Both the position numbers and the translations under genes were made by a program. A DNA stretch of 64,000 bases from Utricularia gibba (lineage: Eukaryota; Streptophyta; Magnoliopsida; Lamiales; Lentibulariaceae): contig NEEC01000019.1 of assembly GCA_002189035.1 (NCBI GenBank), positions 1,984,001 to 2,048,000 of the forward strand. The letters are read 5' to 3'. This document shows positions 1 to 14,210 of the stretch, one piece after another (the first letter of the stretch is position 1; each line of letters starts with the position of its first letter). The notes beneath the pieces were generated by a model. The model had not been told where the DNA came from, searched no databases, and worked only from the letters and a program-made list of their open reading frames with translations.

Positions 1-1
1 T

Positions 2-2833
2 TTAATTGATTCTCCAGGACACATGGATTTCTGTAGCGAGGTTTCCACTGCTGCACGCGTGAGCGATGGTGCACTGGTTTTGGTGGATGCTGTTGAGGGT
101 GTTCATATCCAGACGCATGCTGTTATGCGTCAAGCGTGGATTGAGAAACTGACCCCTTGTTTAGTATTGAATAAGATTGATAGACTGATTTCCGAGTTAA
201 GATTGACTCCTATGGAAGCTTATAATCGATTATTAAGGATAATCCATGAGGTTAATGGGATAGTGAGTGCCTACAAGTCTGAGAAATACTTATCTGATGT
301 AGATTCAATTCTTTTCGTTACTCCATCCAGTGAAGGTGAAATTAATTACGAGCTCATTGAGGATGATGAGGAGGATACTTTTCAACCTCAAAAAGGAAAT
401 GTGGTCTTTGCTTGTGCCCTAGATGGATGGGGGTTTGGGATATGTGACTTTGCTGATCTTTATGCATCTAAGCTTGGAGCTAGCACAACAGCGTTGCAGA
501 AGGCACTTTGGGGGCCTAGATATTACATCGCAAAGACTAAAACAATTGTTGGCAAGAAAGGAGTTAGCAATATTGCAAAGGCAAAGCCTATGTTCGTGCA
601 ATTTGTTTTGGACCCACTTTGGCAGGTTTTTCATGCTACTTTGGAACCTGATGGTGATAGGGGATTACTTGAAAAACTTATCAAATCCTTTGGTTTATCT
701 GTACCATCTCGTGATCTTCAAAATAAAGATCCAAAAGCTGTACTGCAGGCTGTCCTGAGTCGTTGGCTTCCTTTATCAGATGCAATATTGTCTATGGTTG
801 TCAAGTGCATGCCTGACCCTGTGGCAGCTCAATCTTTCCGCATTCAGAGGTTGCTGCCAAAACAAGATATCGATAAAAATGGGGAAAGCAGTAATATTCT
901 TGATGAAGCCAATTCTACTAGAAAATCTGTTGAGGCTTGTGATTGCAGCCCTTCTGCGCCATGCATTGCATTTGTCTCTAAAATGTTTGCGCTTCCAATA
1001 TCAATGCTTCCTCGTGGAGAGGTTTTGGACACTATGACTGATGATAGCGCATCAGGCGAGTTCTTTCTTGCATTTGCCAGGGTTTTTAGCGGGGTGTTCA
1101 CTAAAGGCCAGAGAGTTTTTGTGCTTTCTTCATTGTATGATCCACTTAAGGTGGGTTCAAATCAGAAGCATATTCAAGAAGCTGAGTTGCAAGGCTTATA
1201 TCTCATGATGGGTCAAGGACTCAAGCCCATTGCTTCTGCAAAGGCAGGCAGCATTGTTGCCATACGAGGTCTTGGGCAGCACATATTGAAGAGCGCCACT
1301 CTTTCGTCGACAGTTAATGCATGGCCTTTCTCAAGCATGGTTTTCCAAGTTTCACCTACACTGAGAGTGGCAATAGAGCCATCTGATCCTGGGGACATTA
1401 GTGCGCTTAGCAAAGGACTGCGGCTCTTAAATCGTGCTGACCCATTTGTGGAGGTCACGGTTTCTGCAAGGGGCGAGCATGTTCTTGCAGCAGCTGGAGA
1501 AGTTCACCTGGAGAGATGCATAAAAGATTTGAAGGAGAGGTTTGCAAAAGTTAGTTTAGAAGTCTCTCCTCCTCTTGTTTCTTACAAAGAGACAATTCAG
1601 GGTGATGCTGCATATCCTTGGGAAAATCACAAGCTGTTAACTTGCACCTCTGACTTCGTGGAAAGGACAACGCCCAATGGGCGAGGTGTTGTTCGTGTGC
1701 AGGTTCTTAAACTTCCCAATCCTCTCACGGAGCTTCTTGATAAAAGTTCTGAATTACTTGGAGAATTAATCAGAGGAAACTCTAAACAGACCGATAAAAT
1801 CCTAGGAACATCAGTAAGCAGTTCAGAGGATGGTAACCTAACTGAGACACTGAAGGAGAAAATGGTCGAGGCAGTGGAAAATGATATTTCAGCTAGAGTA
1901 AATGAGGTCGGAGGTGATAAGATTGAGAAGTATAGAAAGGAGTGGAGTAATATTTTCAGGAGAATATGGGCACTTGGTCCGAGTGAAGTTGGCCCCAATA
2001 TTCTTTTAACTCCTGGAAAGGGAAAAACGTTGGACGGTGCTGCTCTTATTAGTGGCCCCCCTCATGTATCTGAGAAGCTAGGTTTTTGTGATGCCGGTGA
2101 GAGTCAGAGTTCTTCGTCAGAATCATCTGTTACTGAAGAAATGTTGCTGAAAGAAGCCGAGAATCTGGAGAGCAGTGTGCTGTCTGGATTTCAGTTGGCC
2201 ACTTCCTCTGGTCCCTTATGTGATGAACCTATGTGGGGCTTGGCCTTCATTGTGGAAGCCATCATTTCTCCGGTTGATCATCAGCCGTTGACAGATGATG
2301 CTGTTTCCTATCAGCAACCTGATCAGTACGGATTATTTGCTGGCCAGGTTATGACAGCAGTTAAAGAAGCTTGTCGAGCAGCCGTACTCAAAGGCAAACC
2401 TAGACTCGTTGAAGCATGGTACTTCTGTGAACTGAACACCCCCACAGAACATCTGGGATCAATGTACGCTGTCCTGGCTCGAAGAAGGGCTAGAGTTATC
2501 AAAGAAGAGATGCAGGAAGGTTCCTCCCTCTTCACTGTACATGCATATGTTCCGGTTGCAGAGAGTTTTGGCTTTGCGGATGAGCTGAGACGATGGACGT
2601 CCGGAGCATCCAGCGCACTGCTGGTTTTCAGTCACTGGGAAACACTCAACGAGGACCCCTTCTTCGTGCCTAAAACAGAAGAGGAAGTCGAGGAGTATGG
2701 AGATGGCTCCAGCGTGCCCCAGAACATGGCAAGAAAGCTTATCGATGCTGTGAGGAGGCGAAAAGGTCTGCCAGTTGAGGAGAAAGTCGTCCAACATGCG
2801 ACCAAGCAGAGAACATTGGCCCGCAAAGTCTAG
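2..2833 (+). CDS. EFL1: EFL1/Ria1-type elongation factor-like GTPase, 5' end cut by window
   Basis: Translational GTPase of the EF-2 superfamily. By family knowledge EFL1 acts in the cytoplasm with SBDS to release eIF6 from pre-60S ribosomes. The frame is open from base 2 to a TAG at 2831-2833 without introns. It opens inside the G domain: the G3 box DSPGH is at the very start and the G4 box NKID lies near residue 50. Domain II follows, then the domain III signature GEVHLERC, and a C-terminal EF-2-like domain with EHLGSMYAVLARRRARV. A long low-conservation acidic insert (about 1740-2150) splits domain IV, as is typical of EFL1 and unlike EF-2. About 940 residues are visible; the P-loop and roughly the first 85-90 residues lie left of the window. 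EF-2 itself is excluded by the insert and the lack of the diphthamide loop context. Confidence 0.93.
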   Translation, partial: LIDSPGHMDFCSEVSTAARVSDGALVLVDAVEGVHIQTHAVMRQAWIEKLTPCLVLNKIDRLISELRLTPMEAYNRLLRIIHEVNGIVSAYKSEKYLSDVDSILFVTPSSEGEINYELIEDDEEDTFQPQKGNVVFACALDGWGFGICDFADLYASKLGASTTALQKALWGPRYYIAKTKTIVGKKGVSNIAKAKPMFVQFVLDPLWQVFHATLEPDGDRGLLEKLIKSFGLSVPSRDLQNKDPKAVLQAVLSRWLPLSDAILSMVVKCMPDPVAAQSFRIQRLLPKQDIDKNGESSNILDEANSTRKSVEACDCSPSAPCIAFVSKMFALPISMLPRGEVLDTMTDDSASGEFFLAFARVFSGVFTKGQRVFVLSSLYDPLKVGSNQKHIQEAELQGLYLMMGQGLKPIASAKAGSIVAIRGLGQHILKSATLSSTVNAWPFSSMVFQVSPTLRVAIEPSDPGDISALSKGLRLLNRADPFVEVTVSARGEHVLAAAGEVHLERCIKDLKERFAKVSLEVSPPLVSYKETIQGDAAYPWENHKLLTCTSDFVERTTPNGRGVVRVQVLKLPNPLTELLDKSSELLGELIRGNSKQTDKILGTSVSSSEDGNLTETLKEKMVEAVENDISARVNEVGGDKIEKYRKEWSNIFRRIWALGPSEVGPNILLTPGKGKTLDGAALISGPPHVSEKLGFCDAGESQSSSSESSVTEEMLLKEAENLESSVLSGFQLATSSGPLCDEPMWGLAFIVEAIISPVDHQPLTDDAVSYQQPDQYGLFAGQVMTAVKEACRAAVLKGKPRLVEAWYFCELNTPTEHLGSMYAVLARRRARVIKEEMQEGSSLFTVHAYVPVAESFGFADELRRWTSGASSALLVFSHWETLNEDPFFVPKTEEEVEEYGDGSSVPQNMARKLIDAVRRRKGLPVEEKVVQHATKQRTLARKV

Positions 2834-3342
2834 CCAGAAGACCAATTTTGGTATATCATCAAATGGCTCATGATAATTTTTTTTTATAAAAATTAAGTTG
2901 TTTAATTTTTTTATTAAATATAATAATTTTGTACTTTTAAAGTTATTAAATTTCAATTTTTATTTTTTTAAATATTATTTTGAAAAAATATTTCTCAATA
3001 ATTTATATCAAACGGATCAAATATTTCTTTCTAATAAAAAAATAACATGCGGTTGTTTTTTTTGGTCAAATAACGTGGAATTTTTAATTTTTGTATTCCT
3101 CCCTTTTTATATTGCTAAAATGAAAATGCATGCACAAGGTAATATTAATTTATTTAAATATTATTTTTTCGAGTACAACATGGGAGCGTGCAATATTTCT
3201 CCTCTATTTACGTTTCTGATATCTGACGATCGAACCCTAGCTATCCCAAATCAGGCTTACCGTGGCGGGTGATTTTGTTGGAGGAACAGCAGAATCGCGG
3301 AGGCGAGATGGAGTGAGTGATCGGATGAGGTGACAGTTAATT
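2834..3342. other. intergenic, AT-rich
   Basis: About 510 bases between the EFL1 stop and the UBP start. The first 300 bases are T/A runs that presumably hold the EFL1 3' untranslated region. The last 100 bases are more GC-balanced and should be the UBP promoter and leader. I see no further gene. Confidence 0.6.
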
Positions 3343-5720
3343 ATGGGAGCGACGGGTTCGAAGCTGGAGAAGGCATTGGGCGACCAATTTCCTGAGGGCG
3401 AGCGCTACTTTGGACTTGAGAATTTCGGAAACACGTGTTACTGCAACAGCGTTCTTCAGGTTTTCTGGCTTGTTGAGTTATTTTAGTTATGTTGTTGGGG
3501 CCGATTGTGCTCCTGTATTTCCCCTCTACTTGGGCGAATTTATTCATGCGTGACCCTGATCGCCAAAGTCGCGTTTTTTTTTCCCCAAAGCGGGAGTTTA
3601 TGAAGTTCCGTTAAGGTTGTTCTCGGTTGCATGTTTTTCACAATTAATGCTAATGAGTATATGAGTATCATGATAGCGGTACTGTTAGAATGTGTTACCT
3701 GATCGTCATGTTCGTCATATCTTGAACAAACTGCGAGGTTTTTTGTTATTCTGGTACCAAATCGTTTCTGGTATTCTACTACTGATTACTTCTGTAGATG
3801 AGACCATCTTGCCCTGATCTATTTCCACACCTCCCTGAAATTAGCAGTATCCATTTGCTGGTTCTTTTTTGTTTTCCGACACCTAGGATGTGAATCCTTT
3901 TCACTATTTTTTCGTCTTGGATTCAACATTGTTCTTTATTCTAATTGCTTCTTCCTATTTTCATGTACTTATTCCCACAATATCATTGAAATTCTTCTTT
4001 GCAATAATAATTGTTGCTTTTTTAGGCACTCTATTTCTGTGTTCCTTTTCGGGAACAGTTGCTGGAGTACCATTCAACTAACAAAGGTCCTATTGATGCA
4101 GAAGAAAACTTGTTAACATGCCTAGCGGACTTGTTTTTGCAGGTATTTTTTTTTTCAAAGGGTGAAATATATTGATGTGCAGTATACAACTGATTTAGGA
4201 TTCTGGATTATGGATGTGCATTATGCCACTCATTCCGTAAACTGAGTAGTCTGTGGTCGGAGTATATGTGTATGTATTCATGGCTTTTTGTGAACTTTAA
4301 TTGTATGCTTGTTGATGCAGTGTCTCCAATTTGTTTTCCACCTAATATGTTGCTGTTCTCTAAGTTTCAGATTAATTTTTATTCCTAATTTTATTTGTAG
4401 ATTAGTACACAGAAGAAGAAAACTGGTGTTCTTGCTCCAAAACGTTTTGTTCAGCGTCTGAGGAAGCAAAATGAAATTTTTCGCAGTTACATGCACCAGG
4501 TTTTTCCATTGATCTTCCTTAAAAAATATATTTTCGATCCTCATTATGCTTTCGTTATATACACCTATGCTTGTTCTTTGCCCTTAGAGCTCAGTGGTTT
4601 TTATTTCTTTTCAAAGTGTAATGAGTTGAGATGATGTTTTATGTGCAGGATGCTCACGAGTTCTTGAATTATTTGCTGAATGAGCTTGTTGACATCGTGG
4701 AGAAAGAAGCTGGAGCTGCCAAAAGTGATCAAGAAACTTCTCAGAATGGACCAAAAAATGGGGTTTCCAATGGCCATCATAAGGAGCCCCTTATTACCTG
4801 GGTGCACAAAAGTTTCCAGGTGAGTTGAGTTTGGTGGTTATCATTGAATTGGAACCTTTCTGAATTGTCAGTCAGGTGTATCAATGTGTAATTCTATGTT
4901 GGGTAAGGGTGTCTTCTCTGTTGTCTGTTTGTTTTGTTTTTCTTGTGGCAGTGGGATCTTTCTTGAAAATATGTTGTTAAATTGGCTGTCGTTTTTGTCA
5001 TTCACTTCCATATTATGTGACGGCCCAGGGATTATTGACGAATGAAACAAGGTGCTTATGCTGTGAGACAGTGACGGCAAGAGATGAAACGTTTCTTGAC
5101 TTGAGCCTTGATATTGAGCAGAATAGTTCAATTACTAGTTGCCTTAAAAACTTCAGCTCCACCGAAACATTGAATGCTGAGGACAAATTCTTCTGTGATA
5201 AATGCTGCAGGTTAGTCGTGTTTTTTTCTCATAAAGACTGTGACAATCTTTTACCTCTCTTTGCAAAAGACTGAACCCCGCTTTACAGAGAATAAGGATT
5301 GTTTTGCATTGCAGCTTGCAAGAGGCACAAAAAAGAATGAAGATAAAAAGGCCACCCCAGATTCTAGTCATACATCTGAAAAGATTCAAGTACATAGAAC
5401 AGTTGGGACGCTATAAGAAGCTGTCATATCGCGTTGTGTTCCCTCTGGAGCTCAAACTCAGCAACACAGTCGAAGATGCAGATGCTGAGTACTCATTGTT
5501 TGCTGTTGTGGTCCATGTGGGAAGCGGTCCCAACCATGGCCACTATGTAAGTCTTGTAAAGAGCCACAACCATTGGTTGTTTTTTGATGACGAAAACGTC
5601 GAGATGATCGACGAATCAGCCGTCCAAACATTCTTCGGGTCATCCCAAGAGTACTCCAGTAACACAGATCATGGCTACATCTTGCTCTATGAACGGCTCA
5701 TCCCCAGTTCCAGCTCCTGA
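3343..5720 (+). CDS. UBP3/4: Ubiquitin carboxyl-terminal hydrolase, UBP3/UBP4 type (6 exons)
   Basis: Cysteine deubiquitinase of the USP family; the Arabidopsis UBP3/UBP4 pair is nuclear and needed for pollen development (family knowledge). Exons: 3343-3459, 4026-4142, 4401-4499, 4649-4819, 5029-5210, 5315-5720, all with GT/AG borders, giving 363 residues, close to the roughly 365-370 usual for the family. The Cys box FGNTCYCNS places the catalytic Cys at residue 32. [14 protein letters not shown] box, a CxxC/CxxC zinc knuckle pair (CLCCET and FCDKC), and the His box [10 protein letters not shown] near residue 305 follow in order. The N-terminus MGATGSK could be N-myristoylated, which is an inference. 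All key residues are present and no lesion is seen. It lies head-to-tail with the CDKC gene downstream. Confidence 0.95.
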
Positions 5721-6472
5721 TATAGCCACCCCGTTGTCAGCCTATTGGTGAGCATATCTTGCCCCATCCCCTGTACTGCTTTTTTCTTCACGGCCGGTGC
5801 AAGTGCACTTTTTTCATGGGGCTTCTTTCCTTTTACTTTCGGAGCATTCGAGTTGTGTTCCTTGGAGACATTGTATAGTGGAGGATGCTGCTGTAGTGCA
5901 GATTGATCGGCCTCAAATAAAGGAGGAAGATGACCATGATGATGATGATGACAAATAGAGTGCAGATGATTTATAGGATGTGGACTCTGTGTAGACTGTA
6001 GATCAATAAACCTTTTTGCAAACCTTTGAAAAGGTTTTCGCCCCAAGTACTTTGTATGCTAATATTAACAATAAATCTTTTATTTTTATTATAAAAATTC
6101 AGAATATTTTGAGCTAAATGCTAATATTACTAGATGTGAAATAGACAAAATTATATACTTGTCATTTTTTAAGGATAATATTTTTTAAAAAATACGCGTA
6201 ATAGTCAAATGATATAAATTTTATTAATGATTGCATACTTATTTTATTAGTACTAATAATCTCAATATTCTACGAAATACTTATTTTTTAATATAATTAA
6301 TAGTCGGAGTTTCTTTATTTATTCATAGTAATTTGAATTACTATATGTAGGAGCATATGAGGGGGGTGACGCCGTGACGGACAGCGTTGTACGTTAATCC
6401 CTACATCAGAAATTTTCCAGCCGCTGTTTCTCTTTCCGTGCCGGCGAATCTCAAGAACCGCCGAAGGCTGGG
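5721..6472. other. intergenic between UBP and CDKC
   Basis: About 750 bases. A GATGATGAT run near 5935-5950 and a possible polyadenylation-like AATAAA at about 6003 and 6070 fit the UBP 3' untranslated region. The remainder is AT-rich, with a GC-richer leader from about 6360 up to the CDKC ATG. No gene is recognised. Confidence 0.55.
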
Positions 6473-9400
6473 ATGGCGGGAGTTGCGGCAATGAATAACC
6501 AGTTGAATATGGATGAGTGGCCCTCTTGGGGTTCCCGGAGCGTCGAATGCTTTGAAAAGCTAGAGCAGATTGGAGAAGGAACTTATGGGTTAGTTGCAAT
6601 TTGTGTATGATTTGGATGCTTAAATTTGAGATGCCCGCATGACCTTCTGGGTATCGTGGTTACAGGGTTGATTGGGTTTTTTGGCACGTTGTATTTTATT
6701 GAGGGGCAGTTTATTTCTGTATTTTTTGGTGTTGGAATCGTTTCCGATCTGTTCCCTTTTAGATGAGGCAAATTAACGAGCCCTAGGGCTGACTTTGAGC
6801 ATTCAGTGGTTGTGCGTGTTACAGTCAACTGTATTGCGTATGCCGAGTAGGGTTTTATTGGTGTGGTAATTGCAGAAATAATGTAAATTTTGCGGTCAGC
6901 TTGTCGTGTAGTCTGAATGTGTTCTATTTGTATGTGACAAATGTGAAGCATGCCTGAGTAAAATCATTCTGTTGTCTCATTCCACTCATCCCAAGGTAAT
7001 ACTTTAATTGGCTGAGTAGTGGAGAAGTGTAAAATTGGACAGATAGCTATATAGCTTATTCAAACTCTAAAAACAACATCTATGCGAGAGATGGCAGAGG
7101 TATCCCGTGTATGGGTAAATGGTTCTTGTCACATAGTTTGCTTTTGCTGAAGCTAACTTTGGACTCTCTTTCTCGTATTATTCGCTTGAATTATTTGACT
7201 AGTCTATTTTTTCTTCGTGTATCTAATTTTTTTTCATGCTTCATACAGCCAGGTCTACATGGCTAAAGAAAAGGAAACTGGTGATATTGTTGCGCTTAAA
7301 AAGATACGCATGGACAATGAGAAAGAAGGGGTACGTGTTCAGTCCGTTTCATTGGAACGTTTATTCAAATTTTGTCTTAAACGCCGTTGTTTCTTTCTTT
7401 CTTTTTTTTTCTCTTTCCCATTTTTGCAGTTCCCTATTACTGCAATTCGAGAAATCAAGATCTTGAAGAAGTTGCATCATGAAAATGTTATTAAGTTGAA
7501 AGAGATAGTGTCATCTCCTGGTAATTCCTTTTTAATGCAAGTTTTCGGAGAATTATCTTTGTCTATGGTGCTTTGTAATATGATTTTTTATTGCTTTGTA
7601 GGTCGTGAAGATGATGAGAATGGAAAGCCTGGTAATAATTAAACGTTAGTCGTATGATATGACCTCTAAATTGAGCTAAATGCTATGTTGTTATAACTGC
7701 AGACAATAACAAGTACAAGGGTAACATCTACATGGTCTTTGAGTACATGGACCATGACTTAACTGGCCTTGCTGATCGTCCTGGTTTAAGATTTACAGTT
7801 CCTCAGATAAAAGTACACAAATAAGCGAACATTAATGAACTCTAAATTTATGTGCGGAATTATGACCATCGACATTTATCTGCAGTGTTATATGAAGCAG
7901 TTGCTCACCGGTCTTCATTATTGTCATGTGCATCAAGTTCTTCACAGGGATATTAAAGGTTTTGCGTGTACCCATTTTTCTTTCTTTGTTGGTATACTTT
8001 AAGATGTATTAGGTTATATGCAATTGCTCTGCAGGGTCAAATCTTCTGATTGACAATGAGGGGAATCTGAAGCTCGCTGATTTTGGCCTTGCACGCTCTT
8101 TTTCCAATGCTGTAAATGCCAACCTTACAAATCGTGTAATTACGTTGTGGTATAGGTAATATATATGTGTCGTGCTCATGATGAACTTTATTCTTTCTTA
8201 GCTCTAGATTGAGTTTGGTCGAAATTTCACATCCTGTGTTGTTTAGACCTCCAGAGTTGCTTCTAGGTGCCACGAAATATGGCCCTGCTGTTGACATGTG
8301 GTCCGTTGGCTGCATTTTCGCTGAGCTGTTGTATGGGAAACCAATACTACCAGGGAAAACTGAGGTTAGTATCATCTTTATCATCAAGTGGATTAGTGAT
8401 AGCGTCTATAGCATCACGCTAAAGGCTGCGCGATTTCCCTTGTCATTTACTAGAAACTATAAACTTCGTGGCATTGCAATTTGGCATGCGCATTCTTTTC
8501 CTGCCAAAACATTTTGCAGCTCTCCATACTTGATTTTCATGCTCATGTACGTGTGCTTGTATAATCATGCATTTTCCAACGTGGCAGCCAGAACAGTTAA
8601 ACAAAATATTTGAGCTATGTGGTACACCTGATGAGGTTTCTTGGCCTGGTGTCTCCAAGATACCATGGTATCATAAGTTTAAGCCCGCTCATCAGATGAA
8701 AAAGAGAATTCGGGAGGTCTTCAGACAGTTAAGGACACAGAGTATATTGATTACTTGTTGTATGCTCTGCTCGAATTGTTGTTTCATAAAATGCTTATTT
8801 GCAATGCAGCTTTGACCGGCATGCTCTAGATCTGTTGGAAAAAATGTTGGTTCTTGACCCCGCCCAGGTATGTTATTTCTTAAAAACCAACTGCATATTT
8901 ATGTCTCGTTCTGTGGTTTCGATTTTTCTCACGGCGTTCTGTTTGAATGCTTAAAACCAAGTTGATTAGAGCGTTTTTCTGTCTGGGATCTATAGAGGAT
9001 TTCAGCGAAGGATGCCCTGGATGCCGAATATTTCTGGGTCAATCCGTTGCCATGTGATCCAAAAAGGTATGCTAAACATTCAGTGGTTTCCTTGTAATTT
9101 CGTTAAGTTTATGCATCCACAAAGTGAATACTAAGGATTTGGAATTGCCGTCTACTGAGCTAACCTTTTTTCTCAGTTTGCCGAAATATGAATCGTCTCA
9201 TGAGTTCCAGACGAAGAAAAGGCGACAACAGCAAAGACAAAATGAAGAAGCCGCAAAAAGACAGAAGCTGCCACATCCGCAGCAACATGCTCGTTTGCCT
9301 CCTATCCAACAGACTGGTCAGCCGCATCCTCAGAACTGGAATACTTCCGGTCACCAAATGAACAATCCTGCTGCAGGTGGGGTAAGCCATCATCACTATG

Positions 9401-9681
9401 GAAAGCAGCCTCACGGCCCTCCCGGCGGCAATAGCCGATACCCTGCAGGTGGGACTGCTGCTGGTGGTTACTACCAAGATCGTGGAAATTATCCTGGTGG
9501 ACCATATCCACAACCAGTGAGAGGGCCGCCTCCATATCCAGGGAGCAGTGCTCCAAATGCCCACAGAGGTAGTTCAGCCGGATACGGTGCACCTCCGAGC
9601 TACCCGCAGGGAGGACAGTACGGAGGCTCTGGTGGTCGGAATTCGAACCCCCCTGGTGGCAACAGAAACCAGTACGGTTGA
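6473..9681 (+). CDS. CDKC: Cyclin-dependent kinase C (CDK9-like), 12 exons
   Basis: Ser/Thr kinase of the P-TEFb class that, with cyclin T, phosphorylates the RNA polymerase II C-terminal domain in the nucleus (family knowledge). Exons: 6473-6588, 7249-7330, 7430-7520, 7602-7631, 7703-7812, 7886-7958, 8035-8155, 8247-8364, 8588-8727, 8810-8867, 8996-9066, 9177-9681. Together they encode 504 residues, the usual CDKC length. Visible motifs: P-loop IGEGTYG (33-39), the diagnostic PITAIRE helix (68-74), HRDIKGSN, DFGLARS, and the T-loop ending [14 protein letters not shown]. The last exon encodes a tail rich in Gln, Gly, Pro and Tyr, typical of plant CDKC. The PITAIRE sequence separates it from CDKA (PSTAIRE) and CDKB. 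No lesion is seen. Confidence 0.96.
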
Positions 9682-10052
9682 GAGTGGTGGCATGTACGGT
9701 GCAATGGAAGTTCAACCGGCACCAACCCACCTGTGCAACATCAGATAACTCAATCAGATTGCTAGATGACTTGTAAAGGGACGTGGTCGTGCTCGTTAGT
9801 CGTTGTACATTTTTTTAACAGACAGTTTATTCTTCAACAGCAGAAACCAGTTCCATGTCATCATTGCTTCGCATCTCTACGTTGATAATTGAAGACAAAT
9901 GCCCCTAATTTATTAGCTCTCTGGACTCCAGGATATGTGAAAATGAATGACCGTGAAAAAAAAATTCTGTTTTCGAGTTAGATGGGGCTCGACAAGCATC
10001 AATCTTTTACATCCCCAACTTGCTCTTCGTGCGTCTCCAGTTCTCTTTGTGT
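9682..10052. other. convergent 3' intergenic
   Basis: About 370 bases between the stop codons of CDKC (plus) and RABH1 (minus). This must hold both 3' untranslated regions. No other feature is recognised. Confidence 0.6.
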
Positions 10053-11661
<1,609 letters not shown>

Positions 11662-13185
11662 ATGACTGCCGTAACTTTTCCCTTTTTCGCTTCCTCCGTT
11701 CGTTGCTCCGACAGTTCCTTCTCAATTTTCGGATTCACGCCTCACAACTGTGCGCTTGCAGGGGCCAGAATGTGTTCAGTGTCGGCCCCGCCCCTGCCGA
11801 AAAAGCGCACAGGTGTTCGAAGCAAAAGCATTCCTTCCTCCAATTCTGAAGCGGAGGACTTGGTGCGCTCTTTGATGTCGAATTTCACTGATAAGCAGCC
11901 GTTGACGAGTACCCTCAATAAGTACGTAAAGCTTTTGAGGACAGAACACTGTTTCCTGCTGTTTGAGGAGTTGGGGAAGACTGATAAATGGTTTCAATGC
12001 CTCGAGGTCTCATTCCCATCCTCATCTCTGAATCTCTTGCTTGCTTTATTCTTACTTCATTACTGTATTCTTTCCAAAGTTCCCATAGCCAATTTGCCCT
12101 TTTGAAGTCAGGTCTTCAGATGGATGCAAAAGCAAAGGTGGTATATAGCTGATAATGGTGTCTATTCAAAGTTGATTTCTGTCATGGGGAAAAAGGGCAA
12201 AACTCGTATGGCAATGTGGCTCTTCTCTGAGATGCGAAACAGTGGTTGCAGGCCAGATACTTCGGTCTACAATGCACTCATCTCAGCCCATCTTCACTCT
12301 CGTGATAAAGCGAAGGCACTGGACAAGGCTCTCGGTTATTTTGAAAAAATGAAAGGAATGGAGAGACGCCAACCTAATGTTGTAACCTACAACATTCTTC
12401 TGAGAGCTTTTGCACAGGCTAAAAATGTTGAAAAAGTTAACGCACTGTTCAAGGATCTTGATGATAGCATCATCTCCCCTGATATATTCACCTTCAATGG
12501 TGTGATGGATGCTTATGGGAAATCGGGAATGATTAGGGAAATGGAGTTGGTGCTTTCTAAAATGAAAAGCAATCAGATAAAGCCTGATGTTATTACATTC
12601 AATCTTCTGATTGATGCATATGGGAGAAAGCAGGAGTTTGATAAAATGGAGCAGGTTTTCAAGAGTTTGATGCACTCCAAGGAAAAACCTACACTTCCTA
12701 CATTTAACTCCATGATCATCAGCTACGGCAAAGCACGAGCCAGGGAGAAAGCTGAAATGGTTTACCAGAAGATGATCCAGTTGGGCTATAAACCCAGCTT
12801 CATTACTTATGAATCCCTCATCACGGCCTACGGACAATGTGACTGTGTCTCGAAGGCTCGCGAGATTTTCAACCAGATCGCTGAGACCGAGAGAGTGAAG
12901 AGAACTTCAACTTTGAATGCGATGCTGGAAGTGTACTGCATGAATTCTCTCCCCATGGAGGCTCACTTGCTTTTTGAAAGTGCACATGCTTTGAAAACGT
13001 TTCCAGCCGATCTTTCAACTTACAAGATTCTTTACAGAGCTTATACCAAATCCCAGATGAAGGAACTAGTTGATAAGTTACTAGAGCATATGGATAGCAG
13101 CGGAATCATCCCAAATAAAAAGTTTTTCTTGGATACTCTCAGTGTAACAGTACTGGGGTCTTTACCTGCTGAGAAGAGGAGTTGA
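11662..13185 (+). CDS. PPR5: Pentatricopeptide repeat protein, PPR5/EMB2453-like (2 exons)
   Basis: P-class PPR protein predicted to go to the chloroplast. Exon 1 11662-12006 and exon 2 12112-13185 join in frame to 472 residues. The ATG at 11662 is the first in frame after a stop at 11617. The first ~55 residues are rich in Ser, Arg and Ala and low in acids, as in a transit peptide. A conserved start of the PPR array (VFRWMQKQRWYIADNGVYSK) is followed by about eight 35-residue repeats with signatures such as PNVVTYNILLRAF, PDIFTFNGVMDAYGK and PTLPTFNSMI. The closest protein I recognise is the At4g39620/maize PPR5 family, which stabilises and splices chloroplast trnG-UCC. That orthology is from memory. 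Confidence 0.88.
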
Positions 13186-14210
13186 TCAATGGAACAATAT
13201 ATGAGTTCCATACTGTAAGTTTTTCCCGGATTCCCAAATATTGAAAAGTTCTGAGGCGAAAAGAAATGCAGTTTAATCAACTAGAGTCATCTGCTATATG
13301 TCTCATACTGCAAGTTTAATTAACTGCAGTCTCCTAGGTTGTTGCTCTTGGAATTTACTTATACTCGTTGTATATTCGTTCAATCTATTGGATCCTAAAT
13401 TTGTTCATTTTGATCAACTAGAGTCATCTGGTAGGGGCTCATCCAGCATGTGCCACATTGCCCCATCGACTTTGTATCATGGAATCTCATGAGGCCATTG
13501 TCACATAGCCTCCACTAAACCTCATGGCATGGTTGCCACATGATACATGATCCTTATACCCTCATGGGGCATCTCTTCATCGGGCAGGTATTATTTTATG
13601 TTGATTTTGGACCGCAGCAACAATTTTATTTCATAATGTAGATGACAAGGGACTATCAATTTAATTGTTTGATTAAAAAAATACCAAATCTTTTTGTTAA
13701 CTCTATTATTTAAATCCCTCCCTCTTTTTTTTTTAATTTCATGAAAACGAACTGTTGAAATTATTAAGATATGAAGATAAATATATTATTAATTTACTAG
13801 CCATGTGAACATCATAATGAATTAGGTTGGTTGGGGACTTCATATATTATCATCAATTTCCTATAATTAATTGCCCACCTTATGCCCTTCTCTGTGCTTT
13901 TTAAAATTAATCCTTAATTTAAATAAATAATTATGTGATTAGGGCAGACGAGTCCATTTCCGGAATTTTAATTATGCGATTTAATTTATGTTCAACAATT
14001 GTTTAATGAAAACAGAGATTGGATACGAGATAAGCGTTTATTTTAATAATAAAAAATAGGATGTCCATTTAATACATAATTTTTGAATTAAATTTGCAGG
14101 AGATCAATAGGGTTTTGGTCTGAAAGTGGGATTATTGACATTTTTGTCCACGGGGATACATAAATTCATGTATGTACGGATGGCATCTTGTTATTACCGA
14201 AGTAGAAACC
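13186..14210. other. intergenic, AT-rich
   Basis: About 1 kb between the PPR stop and the 3' end of the first RING gene. It includes a TGGCACA/CATGGCA-rich stretch near 13440-13570 and then long A/T runs. No gene, RNA gene or clear repeat could be supported. Confidence 0.55.
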